Of a stretch of DNA of 64,000 nt, positions 35,728 to 46,838 are shown piece after piece; position 1 is the first letter of the stretch, and every line of letters begins with the position of its first letter. Below the pieces are notes generated by a model that was not told the DNA's origin, ran no database searches, and was given only the letters and a program-made list of their open reading frames with translations. This DNA is from Melastoma dodecandrum (lineage: Eukaryota > Streptophyta > Magnoliopsida > Myrtales > Melastomataceae): the NCBI GenBank assembly GCA_029817715.1, contig JARUPY010000602.1:823501-887500 (forward strand). The letters are read 5' to 3'. The translations under genes were made by a program, and so were the position numbers.

Positions 35728-36277
35728 TCAAAACTCGAGGTCCCCGGATAGTGGAGGCTGATGATGTAATTGGTGCTGCTGCTTCTGTGTTTGGATCTGG
35801 ATCTGTTTTGGAGTTGCTGTTGCACCAAAAGAGTGTGCACTTCCTGGTGTTAAGATATAAAAATATAAACCAAGCCTCACCTAACAGCTTAAGCTTTTAG
35901 GTCGAACGGTAAAGTTTCTACATGGTATCAGAGCGGTCCTGGGTTCAAACCCCCGCGCACGCAAAAATCCCCAAAAATAAGGCGAGTGGCCAAAAAAGAG
36001 CCCGCCTAGCCTTGAACCAAGGGCCCAGAGCCAACGATGCCTGCCCGGTTCGGCTTGAGGGGGCGTGTTAAGATATAAAATATAAACCAAGCCTCACCTA
36101 ACAGCTTAAGCTTTTAGGTCGAACGGTAAGGTTTCTACACCTGGTTGCCGGGTAATAATGCTGTCCCCCTGATCCGAAAGAACCAGAGTTCATCACCGGT
36201 CCACCGTTCGGCATCGCTTGGCCAGTCACTATCTTCAAGTGCTGAATTTCTTCCTTCAAAGCTTCCTTCCTCCAGAG
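35728..36277 (-). pseudogene. bZIP transcription factor relic (RF2a/VIP1 type), split by a TRIM insertion
   Basis: On the minus strand an exon begins after an intact acceptor (GTTGGCAG) at 36277 and reads through EALKEEIQHLKIVTGQAMP and NGGPVMNSGSFGSGGQHYYP, the C-terminal leucine-zipper end and following block of RF2a/VIP1-type bZIPs. The 292-bp element at 35848-36139 then interrupts it. Beyond the element the sequence resumes as VHTLLVQQQLQ in one frame and KQIQIQTQKQQHQLHHQ in another, showing a frameshift, and ends at a TGA at 35728-35730. The basic region and the first zipper heptads are missing upstream. The retained acceptor indicates a degraded genomic copy, not a retrocopy. Confidence 0.8.
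35848..36139 (+). mobile_element. intact TRIM/SMART miniature LTR retrotransposon, 292 bp
   Basis: Two direct terminal repeats, 35848-35922 (75 bp) and 36066-36139 (74 bp), both begin TG and end CA. They differ by one A in an A-run and one A/G substitution. Immediately after the left repeat lies the primer site TGGTATCAGAGC (35923-35934), complementary to the 3' end of initiator-Met tRNA. Just before the right repeat is a purine-rich stretch (GAGGGGG). The internal part is only 143 bp and encodes nothing. The insertion is flanked by a perfect 5-bp duplication CCTGG (35843-35847 and 36140-36144). These are the hallmarks of a terminal-repeat retrotransposon in miniature, mobilised in trans. The near-identical repeats suggest a fairly recent insertion. 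Confidence 0.95.
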
Positions 36278-36774
36278 CTGCCAACGAAGCGTAAAAGCAT
36301 GGACGCATCAGGATCACATTGCCACCGTCCCAATTTATGTATTGTTACAGCACTGGAGTCCCTGGTTGAAATGGCAAACCTGATGTCATCCGTACTGTCC
36401 ACATACGATAAGCTTGCAAAGGAGCTGCACGGGGCAAAGACAAGATGAAAGAAACTGAAGCATCCCTGACGAGGCATCCCCTAGGAAACACCTTTCCTTC
36501 TTTCTCAATGTTGTTGTTAACACATCAGTGTTAGTCTTTGGCGTTGGACCGCTCCAACATGTATCCTTATTACAACGTGCAGCGTCGTCATTCTATTGGC
36601 TAGTAATGAAGCTTTCGTTTGATCTCATTTCGCACCCATGAACGTAACAACCTCGAGTTCAAATGATGTGGAGAGTTTTTTGGTTCATCCCAAGAAAACG
36701 GGGATTATTTAACTACAAGGAATGAATAGAAAACCAAGTAAATCTTCCGGTTCAGTCGAAATTACAGAGTGATC
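36278..36774. other. spacer beyond the bZIP relic
   Basis: It may include remains of a bZIP intron (36278-36350), and the right end should be the 3' UTR of the GT47 gene. The frame 36218-36448 has no motif. Confidence 0.4.
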
Positions 36775-38407
36775 TCATGAGGAAGAAGATAAGACCAAGG
36801 ACTTAATTTGGAGGGACAAAGCCCCAATCGTGACGTCAACCACATCGCGGAAACCATAGTTTGTTGAATTGGGATTTGCATAGCTGATCGTCGGGATCAG
36901 GTCGATGACTCTCTGCCTCATTGCGGCGATCTTCTCCCGTGGTACTTTCATAAGCTCTTTCTCTATGTCGATCCCCAAGATCTTTGTCGCGTTGACAGTG
37001 TCATCAGCCTCGAGGTAGACCGAGTAGTCGCTTGGCTCCTCAGGGAGGAACCATTGGTACTGAGTGTATGCGGTGTGAGGGGAGAAGAACACCGGGATGC
37101 ATCCGGCGAGTATGCTGTCAAATGTCGAACGGCGAGTGAAGGAGTCTCCGGGGGTTTGCAGGCAAAACTGCGAATTCATCATCACCTGTGAACAGAAAAA
37201 TACAGATCATGCGGAGAGTCCGCTACCGATCAGTGATTCCCATATTTGAAATGAAATCGTGGGAGGAAGATATCTGTTGACGGAAGTAGTAGCGAGATCA
37301 TACCTTCATCACGTCATTGGGATCGTGGCACCAATTGGTGGTCCCGTTGCAAACAAAGAACTCGCACCGATCCGAGTCCTTGCATTGCCTGATGATTTCA
37401 TTTCGGACTGTCCCTTTCCCTCCGCCACCGTTCCTGGGACCCCCAACAAAGGAGAAAAGGTACGGGCGCTCTTGTTCGCTAACATGTTTCAACCACATCC
37501 ACATTTCGCCAGGCATAGAAGGGTGGAAGTATGAAGGGTACGGAATCCCATACTGGTTCGTTCCGGTCCAGGGTTGCCTCTCCACGAGTAAAACCGACAT
37601 GTTCTGGACTGCTGGCATATTGAGCAGCGAATTCGCCCCGAAATCCGGCCCTTGGTTCGTGTTCCTCATGAAGTCCCATGTGGTCCTCCCAAGGACGAGG
37701 AAGTGGTCCTTCCCATCATTCTCAGCCCACATCGGTTGACCCTGTAAGTACTCCATCAGCTCGACCGCGAGCAGATCCCTGGCATTGTGATTTGGCTCGC
37801 GGAAGTTGCTCGAGGCGTGGAAGCCGCCGTAGAACGGGACATAGAACAGGTCGGCACGAGCCGGGTCAGTGGTTCGGCAAGGGTGGTCGAGGAGGCGGGC
37901 GTGGAAGATCACCTCGTTAATGAACTGATAGGTAGCGAACCAACTGGAGGTTGAGGCATTAAGCGGATCGACGCTCATGGGTTGACCGAGTCCAAAGTTG
38001 ACCACATGGGGGCAAACATCAGAGAACATATTGAGGTGGTGGCAATCCTTGAGGATGTCGTAGTTGAACTTTGGCGGGAGGTCATAGACGTAGACGTTGG
38101 AGGACGCGACGTGGCATTTGCGAGGCGCTACGATGGGCTTCTTAATGGTCCCGACAGACGAGGAAGGAGAAGAGAGCGACGGCTTAGTCTTGACGAGCAA
38201 CCTTGGGGAGGCTCGACGGGGGAGTTGAGGGGTCATGGTAGTAGGATTACAGCGGGAGAAGAGGAAGAGGGACCAGAGGAGAAAGAAGGAGGCGAGGAGG
38301 ATGCTCAGCTTCCAGCGAGAGACGAAGGAGGACACGAGCTTGGCGCGGCCGCCGTTGGGGTCGAACCTCCAAGAGGTTGTCGAACTCCTCAGCCTTCTTA
38401 TCACCAT
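36775..38407 (-). CDS. GT47 glycosyltransferase, MUR3-like xyloglucan galactosyltransferase family
   Basis: Two exons (complement): 37304-38407 and 36775-37185, joined by a GT-AG intron; 504 residues. A type II Golgi topology is clear: a short basic N-terminus, one membrane anchor (about residues 25-50, WKLSILLASFFLLWSLFLF), a Ser/Pro-rich stem, then the exostosin domain from NVYVYDLPPKFNYDIL to the C-terminus. Family blocks include ADLFYVPFYGGF, HFLVLGRTTWDF, YPSYFHPSM, PYLFSFVGGPR and the donor-binding-type block SFTRRSTFDSILAGCIPVFF. It belongs with the Arabidopsis MUR3/XLT2/XUT1/GT11-20 clade, which adds galactose or galacturonate to xyloglucan side chains; the exact linkage cannot be told. 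The frame is open upstream to 38539, but MVIRRLRSS at 38407 gives the normal short cytoplasmic tail. Confidence 0.93.
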
Positions 38408-39480
38408 CCCTCTTGAGACTCGGGTGGACAAAACTGTTCTCTTCCTGAAAACGTGATCAGAGGGGAATTGAAATTGTAGGTTTAAGCTGTGAATGTAAAA
38501 GAGAAGACGCGAATTATTAAAAAGAAAATAATCAAGCAAGTCAAAGGTGCAATTATTAATTTAATTATTGGAGTCTTCTTATTGTGATGGCGAAACGGCA
38601 ACGGAACCCGATCTTCTTCAGACATTGGCCGAGCGTACTAAAATAAAACCACAGACCACAATTCGTGCGTGGTAATGAAGGAATAACATAGTGTCGAGTG
38701 TGTGTTTTTTGTTGCATCATGCATGGACATGTTCATCAAATGACAGGGACAAACAACCTTTTCCTATGTATATAAAAGAAAAATGTATTTGGTAGTTGGA
38801 GGGAAGTGGTGGGGGGGGAAAAGGCAGTATCTGGAGCTGGTGCTTTTCTCTTGCCAAGTCAAAAGATGAACATTCCAATGAATCCATTGGTTCCTGGTGG
38901 GTTTTTTATTCCCTGTAAGATTAGATTTGCTTGTCCAGAACATTTGGATTAAACCAGAAATAAGTTGAAGAGAAGTGAAAAAAAAGAAAGAGTAAAGATG
39001 AAATATCTGAAGCATCAATAGGATGGGAAGAAAACTCTGTATTATCGAGGCAAGTGATGATGATGTATAGCAAATCTTCTGTGGAGTACCCAACACGACG
39101 ATTCCAGGGTAGATGCAGACAACAACAGCAGAAATTTCTCCAAGAAAAGTCAAATAAGGACCATCAATCATGGAGAAAAGTACGCAAGAACAACTACACA
39201 GCTGTTGTGCTTCGCATTTGATGAATCGTGAAAGAAATCTTTCAAATTAGACTGAATAAGAACAGCCAGAGTTCAAACCAAGTGCCTCTTCCAAATTAGT
39301 TTATCATCGACCTTTCCTTCTTTGTTTGTGTAAAATATGAGTAAACATCGTATACTTGTGTTTCCGACAGTTTAAAGAGCCAAAGAGACTGTCAACATGT
39401 CTATCCAAGTCAAGCAGAAAAGCTCTACATTCTCAAACATGCAGTTTTACAGAGAGACATGGGATAGAGAAGTTAAATAT
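38408..39480. other. spacer, likely GT47 promoter and reticulon-relic 3' flank
   Basis: No gene recognised. A minus-strand frame (38764-39171) has hydrophobic stretches but no family signature. Confidence 0.45.
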
Positions 39481-41002
39481 CTACCTGTTGTCATCAGGGG
39501 TCTGATAGGTGGTGCCAAGTCGAGTTTTAGAACTGGCTGAGATGAACTGTACAACTCGGTTCTGCCCTTGGCCAGGTGTAGGTGCTCGGCCACCACTGGG
39601 GTACGAATCGTTAGCAATTCACTTTTCACAAGAAACATGACATAAAATAAGAGATGGGGAAATTCTTCAGCAACCACTTCAAGTTCCTTGCACCGCAGAT
39701 CAGACTCCACGCCATTGCATCTATCTCAGATTCGTATTGCTCATAGATAAAGAAGGAAGTGAACAAGGACAGAGAGCTGCATGAAAAGTTCGAAATAAGT
39801 AACTTTGGAGAAAATATGCAGAATTTCTCAGACCATATGACTTTATGCTAGGTTTGGATGCGCAAGAAATGGGAGGAAAACACGAAGACAAAAAAAAAAT
39901 CCCTCTCATAATTTCAAAATTTTCCTCCTTCCCTTTCCTTTTCGGATGTTTTCCAACACATCCAAACAGCGCATTAATATTGAGGATGCAATGAGTTTCT
40001 TACCTACACCAGCAGTAAAGGCCATATAATGAGTCAGGATTATCTTTAGCGAATATAGGGAGAAAGCAACCTGGATTGATCACATTACATGAGGCAATAG
40101 TCACCACGAGCAGGTCCAAAGCATGCCAGTCAGAATTATTGGGAAAGTAAAGTTTCATCTTCTTGATTGTGCATAACGCCATAGATTTAAACAAAGCTGC
40201 TAGGAAGAAAGAGAAAAACAGAACAGCTAGAATAATCCAGGTTAACTTCACAACAGATCCACCGTAGTTTTAGATTAATACCGGACATTGCAGAAAGTGT
40301 TCCAGTCCTCTCCTTGTGCCAGTTCTCTTGCGAGATGGGCTCCTTCATTCCAAAACAAGAGAATACATCTGAAGGAATCCCGCAGTACACTTTCATCCAC
40401 CTTAGAAAAGTTTAAATTCACTTGGGGTAGAGCAAAACCCAACCTGATTATAACCAAGCAATAAACATTTCAAGATGTCCCTATGATAGCTACCGAAATT
40501 GTGCATTGTCTATTGGGTGTCATGAGTTACCAATGCGATGACACAGGTCGCAAGTAAGCTTTTTAGTTTTATCGAAATCATTGCTGGTTGCTTTGGCCCA
40601 GGCATGAGTTTTACAATAAGCATGAACCGAAAAATACAACTCTCAAGCATAGCCAGTTACTTCAATTGCAAATCCCATTTTCGTTAATAAGTGAATAAAG
40701 TTATTCAAACAGCATATGCATATGTTTACAATTTTTCCTGCTTGAAAGCCATTAAAAAGTATGCAAATTAAGATTTTTAGGCCAGCAGCTTACATTTTGT
40801 TATATGAAAAGAAGGAAGAAGACTTACTGTGTCAATGGTAGGCTAACATATGCAAAAAGAACCGCAGTAACAATCAGCAGCAGACTGGCCATAGATGAAA
40901 CAAAACTTCTTCCACTCATGAAAAACTAGTAAAAGAGCAAAACAGATAATACAAAGCAAGCAAATGTGGTCTTCTCATCTACCCACAGCAAGATCTTTGC
41001 TA
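39481..41002 (-). pseudogene. reticulon-like (RTNLB) gene, probably decayed
   Basis: Exons on the minus strand follow a plant reticulon domain in order. Block 1 (41002-40828) reads KILLWVDEKTTFACF, then an in-frame TAG at 40928-40926 where a Trp codon would fit, then FFMSGRSFVSSMASLLLI. Block 2 (40443-40282) reads KVDESVLRDSFRCILLFW and ARELAQGEDWNTFC. Block 3 (40070-40004) reads VAFSLYSLKIILTHYMAF. Block 4 (39776-39626) reads LFTSFFIYEQYESEIDAM and ends at a TGA. Splice signals flank each block, but phases do not agree from block 2 to 3 (unless a weak GTCCGG donor is used) or from block 3 to 4. The nonsense codon plus two phase conflicts point to a pseudogene with retained introns. The upstream N-terminal region was not found. 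Reticulons shape ER tubules. A different chain of splice sites could still rescue a short product ending at 39481. Confidence 0.65.
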
Positions 41003-42060
41003 CTGCAAAAGCATCAGAACTGTCATATTAATAACTAAAATTACTTGCACATCTTGCGAAAATAAATTTCATTGTGCATAACAACAATGAACCATTACAT
41101 TTCCCCCTCCCAAGTATCCTCTCTGCTTTTTAACACTCAGGAAAATCAGAGGCTTCCAAATATGCTGAATATCTGGATAAATGACCAAATGAGTCCACTG
41201 TCCTAGAGATACTGTCCTGTTTACAATAGAGAACAAATTAACAAAAAATTACATAAATTTTCAATGGTATATACTCTTCACGAGAAGTACATTTAAAAGA
41301 AACTCTCTAATGATTCAAATTAGCTGGACAGACGTATATGTGAGAATGGATAATGCATGTCATGGAAAAGGAGAATGCTTGCAAGAAATGGGTAAATAAG
41401 ACTAGTTGTATCACTTTGCACCCCAGCCGGTTGGTCTCTTTCTCCTTCTCCTCGTTAACTGGGCCGCCCTTCCTCTTCCTCGCCTGCCCGTCTAACCAGC
41501 CAGTCCTCCTCCTCCCCGCTCATCTTTCCTTATCCCCGACGAGCTCGAGCTCGAGTCCGCTACTGTTCGGACTCGGCTCGTTTACGCCCCTAATGGCGCG
41601 GAATAGAAAGTTGCACTGGTTGGGCTGTTACATCTACGGCCCACCGTATCTAAAAGTTGGTTCAACCCAAAAGGCATATAGGGCTTTTGAAAAACAAAAA
41701 CTCCAACATGAACACAACAGGACGAAGCTTATTAGGATTTGGCACGATGATCTCCTCGATATTCTAGGTAGTAGTTAGAATTTATAATATAAATAACATC
41801 TTCTCCTATTAGATTATCCACACAACAACATAATCACATACTCTTGCTGAGCTATTATATCCGTTTTTCGCTGCACGAATTCGGCATTCTTTGATGACAT
41901 TTGTAAGTATTGTACATCTTGCTTAAAGTTTCTTTATTGAGTTTTATCGTCTTCTATTCACTTGTTTCTCCAACGATGATGAAGGTAACATTGTTTATAT
42001 TGAAACTTGGCTTCCATGTGCTCCTGTCAAGAGTGAAGGATAACACCTCATTTTGACCTT
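41003..42060. other. intergenic spacer
   Basis: Between the reticulon relic and the GRAS relic. A plus-strand frame at 41353-41778 is open for 141 codons, but its composition (Ser/Pro/Leu from a CT-rich stretch) and lack of motif argue against a gene. Confidence 0.4.
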
Positions 42061-42515
42061 ATGCACCATCTGCTTTGGATGCTCAACGAGCTTGCCTTGC
42101 TATATGGGGACTCCGATCAGAACTTGGCCTCTTATTTTTTGCAGGCGCTCTTTTGCAAGGCGTTTGAATCAGGAAACAGGCGCTATAAAACCCTAGTCTT
42201 GGTGGCCGAGAAGAGCCATATCTTGGACACTCCCAGGAAGCTGACCTTGAAATTCCAGGAGGTGAGCCCGTGGAGAACTTCCGGACACATTGCTGGAGGC
42301 TTTAGATGGGGAGGGTAAGATCCATATTACTGATATCAGCAATAACCTTTGCACGCAATGGCCTACCCTTCTGGAAGCCTGGACGATGAGGAATGATGAG
42401 ACCTCACGGTTGAAGCTCACAGTCGTCATCACCGTCCATCAGTCACGCAGGATGTCCGCCAGAGAATGGAGAAGTTTGCCCTTCTCATGGGAGTCCCCTT
42501 CCGGCAGAAACGAAG
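42061..42515 (+). pseudogene. SHORT-ROOT-type GRAS gene fragment
   Basis: The first frame reads [50 protein letters not shown] and [16 protein letters not shown], which is the SHR-type start of the GRAS domain (LHRI). At about 42296 the reading shifts by an indel into a second frame: [36 protein letters not shown]. At about 42440 it shifts again into [16 protein letters not shown]. After about 42515 similarity ends. The N-terminus, VHIID-end, PFYRE and SAW regions are absent. Two frameshifts and truncation at both ends mark a pseudogene. SHR genes are usually intronless, so the copying route cannot be judged. Confidence 0.88.
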
Positions 42516-43036
42516 AGTTAGGTCATATGAAGACGGGAATTGAACACTACCAGATCATGTGCGGCACAAGAGTTTCATGATCGACTCAGCCTCCCACGAA
42601 AACGGCCACAATATTCATAGTTGTCTCCAGTTGTCCTGCATCTTAACCCTTTCTTGCATGCTCGTAGCAACCTCTCAACTTTTAGCTAAAACGACCACCG
42701 GAATTGAGAATAGTAAAGAAAAGAAAGTATCTTCACTCGATGGATGGAGACATATCCTATCCATCACAGCTGGCTGCTAATACTGTTGACCATCTCGCAC
42801 AAGAAATTGCCTGTTATTGTGACTAAGAAATAAACTCTTACAAGGCTTTGTGCGTGGGCCGCGGGGATTCTCATATGAACCTGAGCCCGCCGAAAAAGGG
42901 TCCAATTCCATCCCAAGCCTTATGAAAAGATTAATCTGAATGTGTCCGAATGCTCTGACACGATCACAAGCCGAATTAAGGTACTGCTTATGCATACATA
43001 AGCACAATAAACATAACATTGCCAGTCTCCGTTAAA
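42516..43036. other. spacer before the V-ATPase gene
   Basis: No gene recognised. The right end should be the 3' UTR of the minus-strand V-ATPase subunit E gene. Confidence 0.45.
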
Positions 43037-45036
43037 TTATGCGGCGACCTGGCCAAAGAGCCACTTGCGAATCTGCAAATACAACACACTAGACGTCATA
43101 ATGCAACCACCCTCGATCCTATATTATATATATGCAACCATTTTTGCGCCTCCATCAGATTGTTGAAGGTCACAATAATATGATCATGTCTTGGTGCTAC
43201 ATTCCTGAGTTCGAAGGGAAGTGTCCAAAAGCATGCCAGGCATAAAGTAATTACTAGCAGCAAAACGCTAAAGCTCGGATCTATCTGAATTTAGACAAAA
43301 ATGTCCAGGGTGAGAGAAAGAAATAAAGTACCTCAGGAAGCTTCTTGCGGAAGACAACATCCAGACGGGCATCAAGAGTGTTCTCACAAACAATTTTTCC
43401 ATCCCGAGATGCCAACACCACTCCTCCAGAACTGTACAAAAAATGAAGCTGTAATCAGCCAGTATATCTAAAATCGTGCTACGGGAATGTACATGTCAGG
43501 ATCTCAGGTTAGACTGCAATAATAGAGGTTAAGACTCCTTAAATAGCATTTGCTTGTCTTGACCAATATCTCATCAGTCACGGTAAAAGGTATGAGATAG
43601 TGGAAGCAGAAGGGAGTTTAATGTCACAATATCAGATAATTACCAGAAAGTGCCATGGGCATCAGCATGGGTAGGCGCAGGCGGAAGATAAACACGGGAG
43701 TCTACAATGATATTGGGAGCATGAACGCTAGCCTTGTTGGCATATTCCTGTTTCGCAGAATCCAGAACAGACTCCACCAAATGGAGGTCATCTTTGCGAC
43801 ACCGAAGCAACACGGCAGGTTCCTTCAATCTAAGCAAGCTCTGCAGGATAAAGACACGAGATAGAACGACACCCCCCCTTTAGTACGGTAATCACGTATC
43901 ATGCACCTTTATCCTTTCATGTAATTCTGCTTGGAGAGAGAATCTAAATGCATGGGTGTTTAAAACCATGACACAACGACTGTGCTAAGATCAATTTGCA
44001 TTGACAGCTCTGTGCATCTACCCTACCCAGGAAGGACACCATTCGGTTGTCATTATGAAGAGCAAACATCTATATGTCCTGAACAACACAATGCATGTGG
44101 ACACAATACCAGCCACAGCGACAATCGAGGATCATTAACATCATTACACAAAAACGAAATCATTTACAGATTTAATCACCTGCACAATAAGGCTGGTTAA
44201 TAGGTTCTTGTAGACATAGTGATCACCGCTGACAGTAAGAAGGTCCTTCTCTGCAGCGTCTTTCATGTCGCTCACGACATCATCTTGGGCTTGGAGAACC
44301 TTGATCCTAGAAGCATTCAGCTGCATTGAATATTCACTGCAAAAACAAAATATCTCAACAAGTTGATCATCCATTCCATATTCAAATATTCTAAACCTCT
44401 CTAGAAGTTGTCGATATCCATAAGATGACTGCAATCCTTATCAAACCCGAAAATTTAACACGAACCTTGCTGAATAACAAGAAACAGATAATAAGCAACC
44501 AATTTCCGAAACGACCAGGGCTCAATGATCTACACTGGCTACGAGGAAGAATCAATCACTTGATCAGACTATTACCAAGAAATCTACCCAAGTCCAAGGA
44601 TCAAGAGCTTACAATATCACTATTACGGGCTAAATGAATCTCAATAAATCAACTCAATCACATCCACAGAAATTTTTCCAGAAAGAAAAAAGGAAAAAAA
44701 AAAAGATAAAAGAAAAGGAGGGAATCACGCACATCTTCTTCCGAATCTCGACCTGCTTCTCCTTTCGCTCGTATTCCTGCCTTATCTTCTTCTTCTCCGC
44801 CTCAACAAGCTGCAGTTTCTCAATGTTGAATTCCTGCAGAACGAAGACAAGAATCGCGACAAATCATCAATCGCTTCTCCCCCAACGGATCAAACGCAAC
44901 ATCAAAACAATCGATGATCGGACTAGCTGATTACTTCTTCCGCGGAGACGGAGATTTCGTTCGCCTTCTCCTCGGCTTCCTGGCGGATGAACCGCACCAT
45001 CTGCTGGATCTGCTTCGAAACGTCCGCGTCGTTCAT
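43037..45036 (-). CDS. VHA-E: V-type proton ATPase subunit E
   Basis: Six exons (complement): 44935-45036, 44733-44833, 44180-44336, 43644-43840, 43332-43431 and 43037-43072. All introns are GT-AG and in phase; 230 residues, the normal length. The start MNDADVSKQIQQMVRFIRQEAEEKANEI is the family N-terminus. It is followed by the coiled-coil stalk (FNIEKLQLVEAEKKKIRQEY), YSMQLNASRIKVLQAQDD, the RLKEPAVLLRCRKDDL block and the closing GGVVLASRDGKIVCENTLDARL. Subunit E forms the peripheral stalk linking the V1 head to V0 at the vacuole, Golgi or endosome membrane. The first and last codons agree with plant homologues, so the model should be right. Confidence 0.97.
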
Positions 45037-45614
45037 CTTCTCCCCCGCGACTTCTTTCTCCGATTCCCCAACCCCGATCCGACGACAGACCGATCGATCG
45101 CTCGGAGAAAAGATTGGCAGACGACGGCGGGATTTATTCCCCGAGAGGGCATGATTATCTTCTTATATTACTATCTGCCACGCAATTTTATTTCATCAAA
45201 AGCTTTTGTAGGACCAAATTGAAATATTATGAAAACAACAAGCCAAAAAGGTCAATAACTGTTCGGACGTGGGTGACCCCGTTGAGCCGCCCGCCGTTTT
45301 CTACTCTCGGCCGCGGCCGTCGTCTCCACCCCAGACGACGCGATCCCCATTTCCTTCTGCAAATCATTGCGACTGAACGAGTGAGATCTTCGTTTCATCT
45401 CCCCTCCGTGAGCTCCCTGGAAAAGCCTTCCAAATGATTGTTTCTACTCGATTGCTTTTGATTTAACGAGAAGTAATTGTGGCCTGTGCATTCAGAGATT
45501 GCTGCAATAGTCATTGAAGTCGTCAATTTAGTATTTGATGCTGTAGTTGGTAGATTCCAATCATCTGTAAGCCTCTAGAGTTGAAGTTTTGTTGCTGGTT
45601 CGAGAGCGATTGCG
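45037..45614. promoter_or_regulatory. head-to-head spacer between V-ATPase E and a DnaJ relic
   Basis: 578 bases between the V-ATPase start codon and the old DnaJ start. It must contain the V-ATPase promoter. The right half probably holds the former DnaJ leader. I see no strong TATA box. Confidence 0.4.
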
Positions 45615-46250
45615 ATGGAATGCAATAAGTAGGAGGCAGACGAAGCTGCGTAATCTTGATTTTGTGCAGGCTCGTAAAATTGCGGCCAGAGCTCAGCAAC
45701 TCTATCCTAATCTGGATAACATTTCTCATCTGATTTTGGTCTGCGATGTCCATTGTTCGGCCGAGAAAGAAGTTTGGCGGAGAGACTGACTGGTATGGGA
45801 TCCTTCAGGTTCAGCAAGTGGCTGACGAAGCGGAAATTAAGAAGCAGTATCGGAAGTTTGCCCTGCTCCTTCATCCAGATAAAAAACAAATTTCCAGGTA
45901 TGGTTGCCGCATTTAAGCTGACAGGAGAAGCAAGAAGAATCCCTTTTGGATAGTGCTTCGCGGGCTTCCCATGACAGAAAGTGGAATGCCTCTTTGGCCG
46001 GAGCAGGTTTTCAGGGTGTGCCATTCAACAGATTCAATCAGGGTAATCATAAGTGCTCCTCTGCACAGGCAGTGTGAAGATCATCGTCGAGGAATAAACA
46101 TAGTGTTTCTTACAAAGAGACGAGAAGTAATGAAGATGACACTTCGAACCCTCCAAAAAGGTCCAAAGGGAGTGTAGAATCTCTTCATGCACAAAATGTT
46201 GCTTGGGAGGAAGCTAAATTGAAGAGAGATGACACTTCTTGGCTCAGTTT
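45615..46250 (+). pseudogene. DnaJ (J-domain, DUF3444-type) relic
   Basis: It begins MECNK then a stop, EADEAA then a stop; plant DnaJ/DUF3444 proteins begin MECNKEEA. After further breaks it reads ARKIAARAQQLYPNLDNI, then the J domain GGETDWYGILQVQQVADEA and EIKKQYRKFALLLHPDKK in a shifted frame, keeping the HPD triad. A tail in other frames shows HDRKWNASLAGAGFQG and a Ser/Lys-rich linker ending near 46250. The zinc-ribbon and DUF3444 domains are missing. Many stops and frameshifts make it clearly dead. Confidence 0.85.
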
Positions 46251-46838
46251 GGTCGATCGATGGTGAACACGGGGAACATCGAGATCCTCTCCGGTAAAGC
46301 CGGGGAGATAAGGAAGAACTGCCACTTTGTTAACCGATCCCGTTTCGACCGACCACTAACATGGACGGCCCCTCACTCGCTCGCTCGTCGTTACCATACC
46401 TTAAGTAAGCACGTGTTTTCTTGTCATGTTGAGGGAGTCATTATGTTCCTACAAACAAAGGTTGTACACGATGTTCAATTGTTGTAATGGAATTGCTTAT
46501 TCAATCCAGTCGGGCGAAGGATACTCAGGTCCACGTAAAATGCGGTTGTCTTTGATGGATCAAGAAGCAAAATTGTCGTGGGAAGTGCAAAATGGTAATT
46601 ATGACTTCGTAACAGAATTAACTGTAATAACGGAAATCCTGTCTTAATAACTGTTGGCTGAAATTCTTTCCTCGTCCCATTTCCAAGAAGAAATAATAAT
46701 AAGGAATGGGAAAACAAGAGAATATCCAGGAACTCAAAGCTAGTTCAACGTTCTTTCTTACCCTCGCATTTCGCCCGCGATTTGCATTCATCAATGCCCT
46801 GAACGGCGCTTCCCTTCTGTTTTCTTTTCCTCAAACAG
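46251..46838. other. spacer, may contain the first exon of the HMA protein
   Basis: An ATG at about 46706 (GGAATGGGAAAACAAGAG) opens MGKQENIQELKASS, but no donor in phase with the next exon was found. Another ATG is at about 46539. No other gene is seen. Confidence 0.35.

Noticed and set aside
37982..38416. 144-codon plus-strand frame
   Set aside because: Antisense to the GT47 exon; no motif of its own.
41353..41778. 141-codon plus-strand frame
   Set aside because: CT-rich composition, no domain, no neighbouring exon signals; most likely chance.
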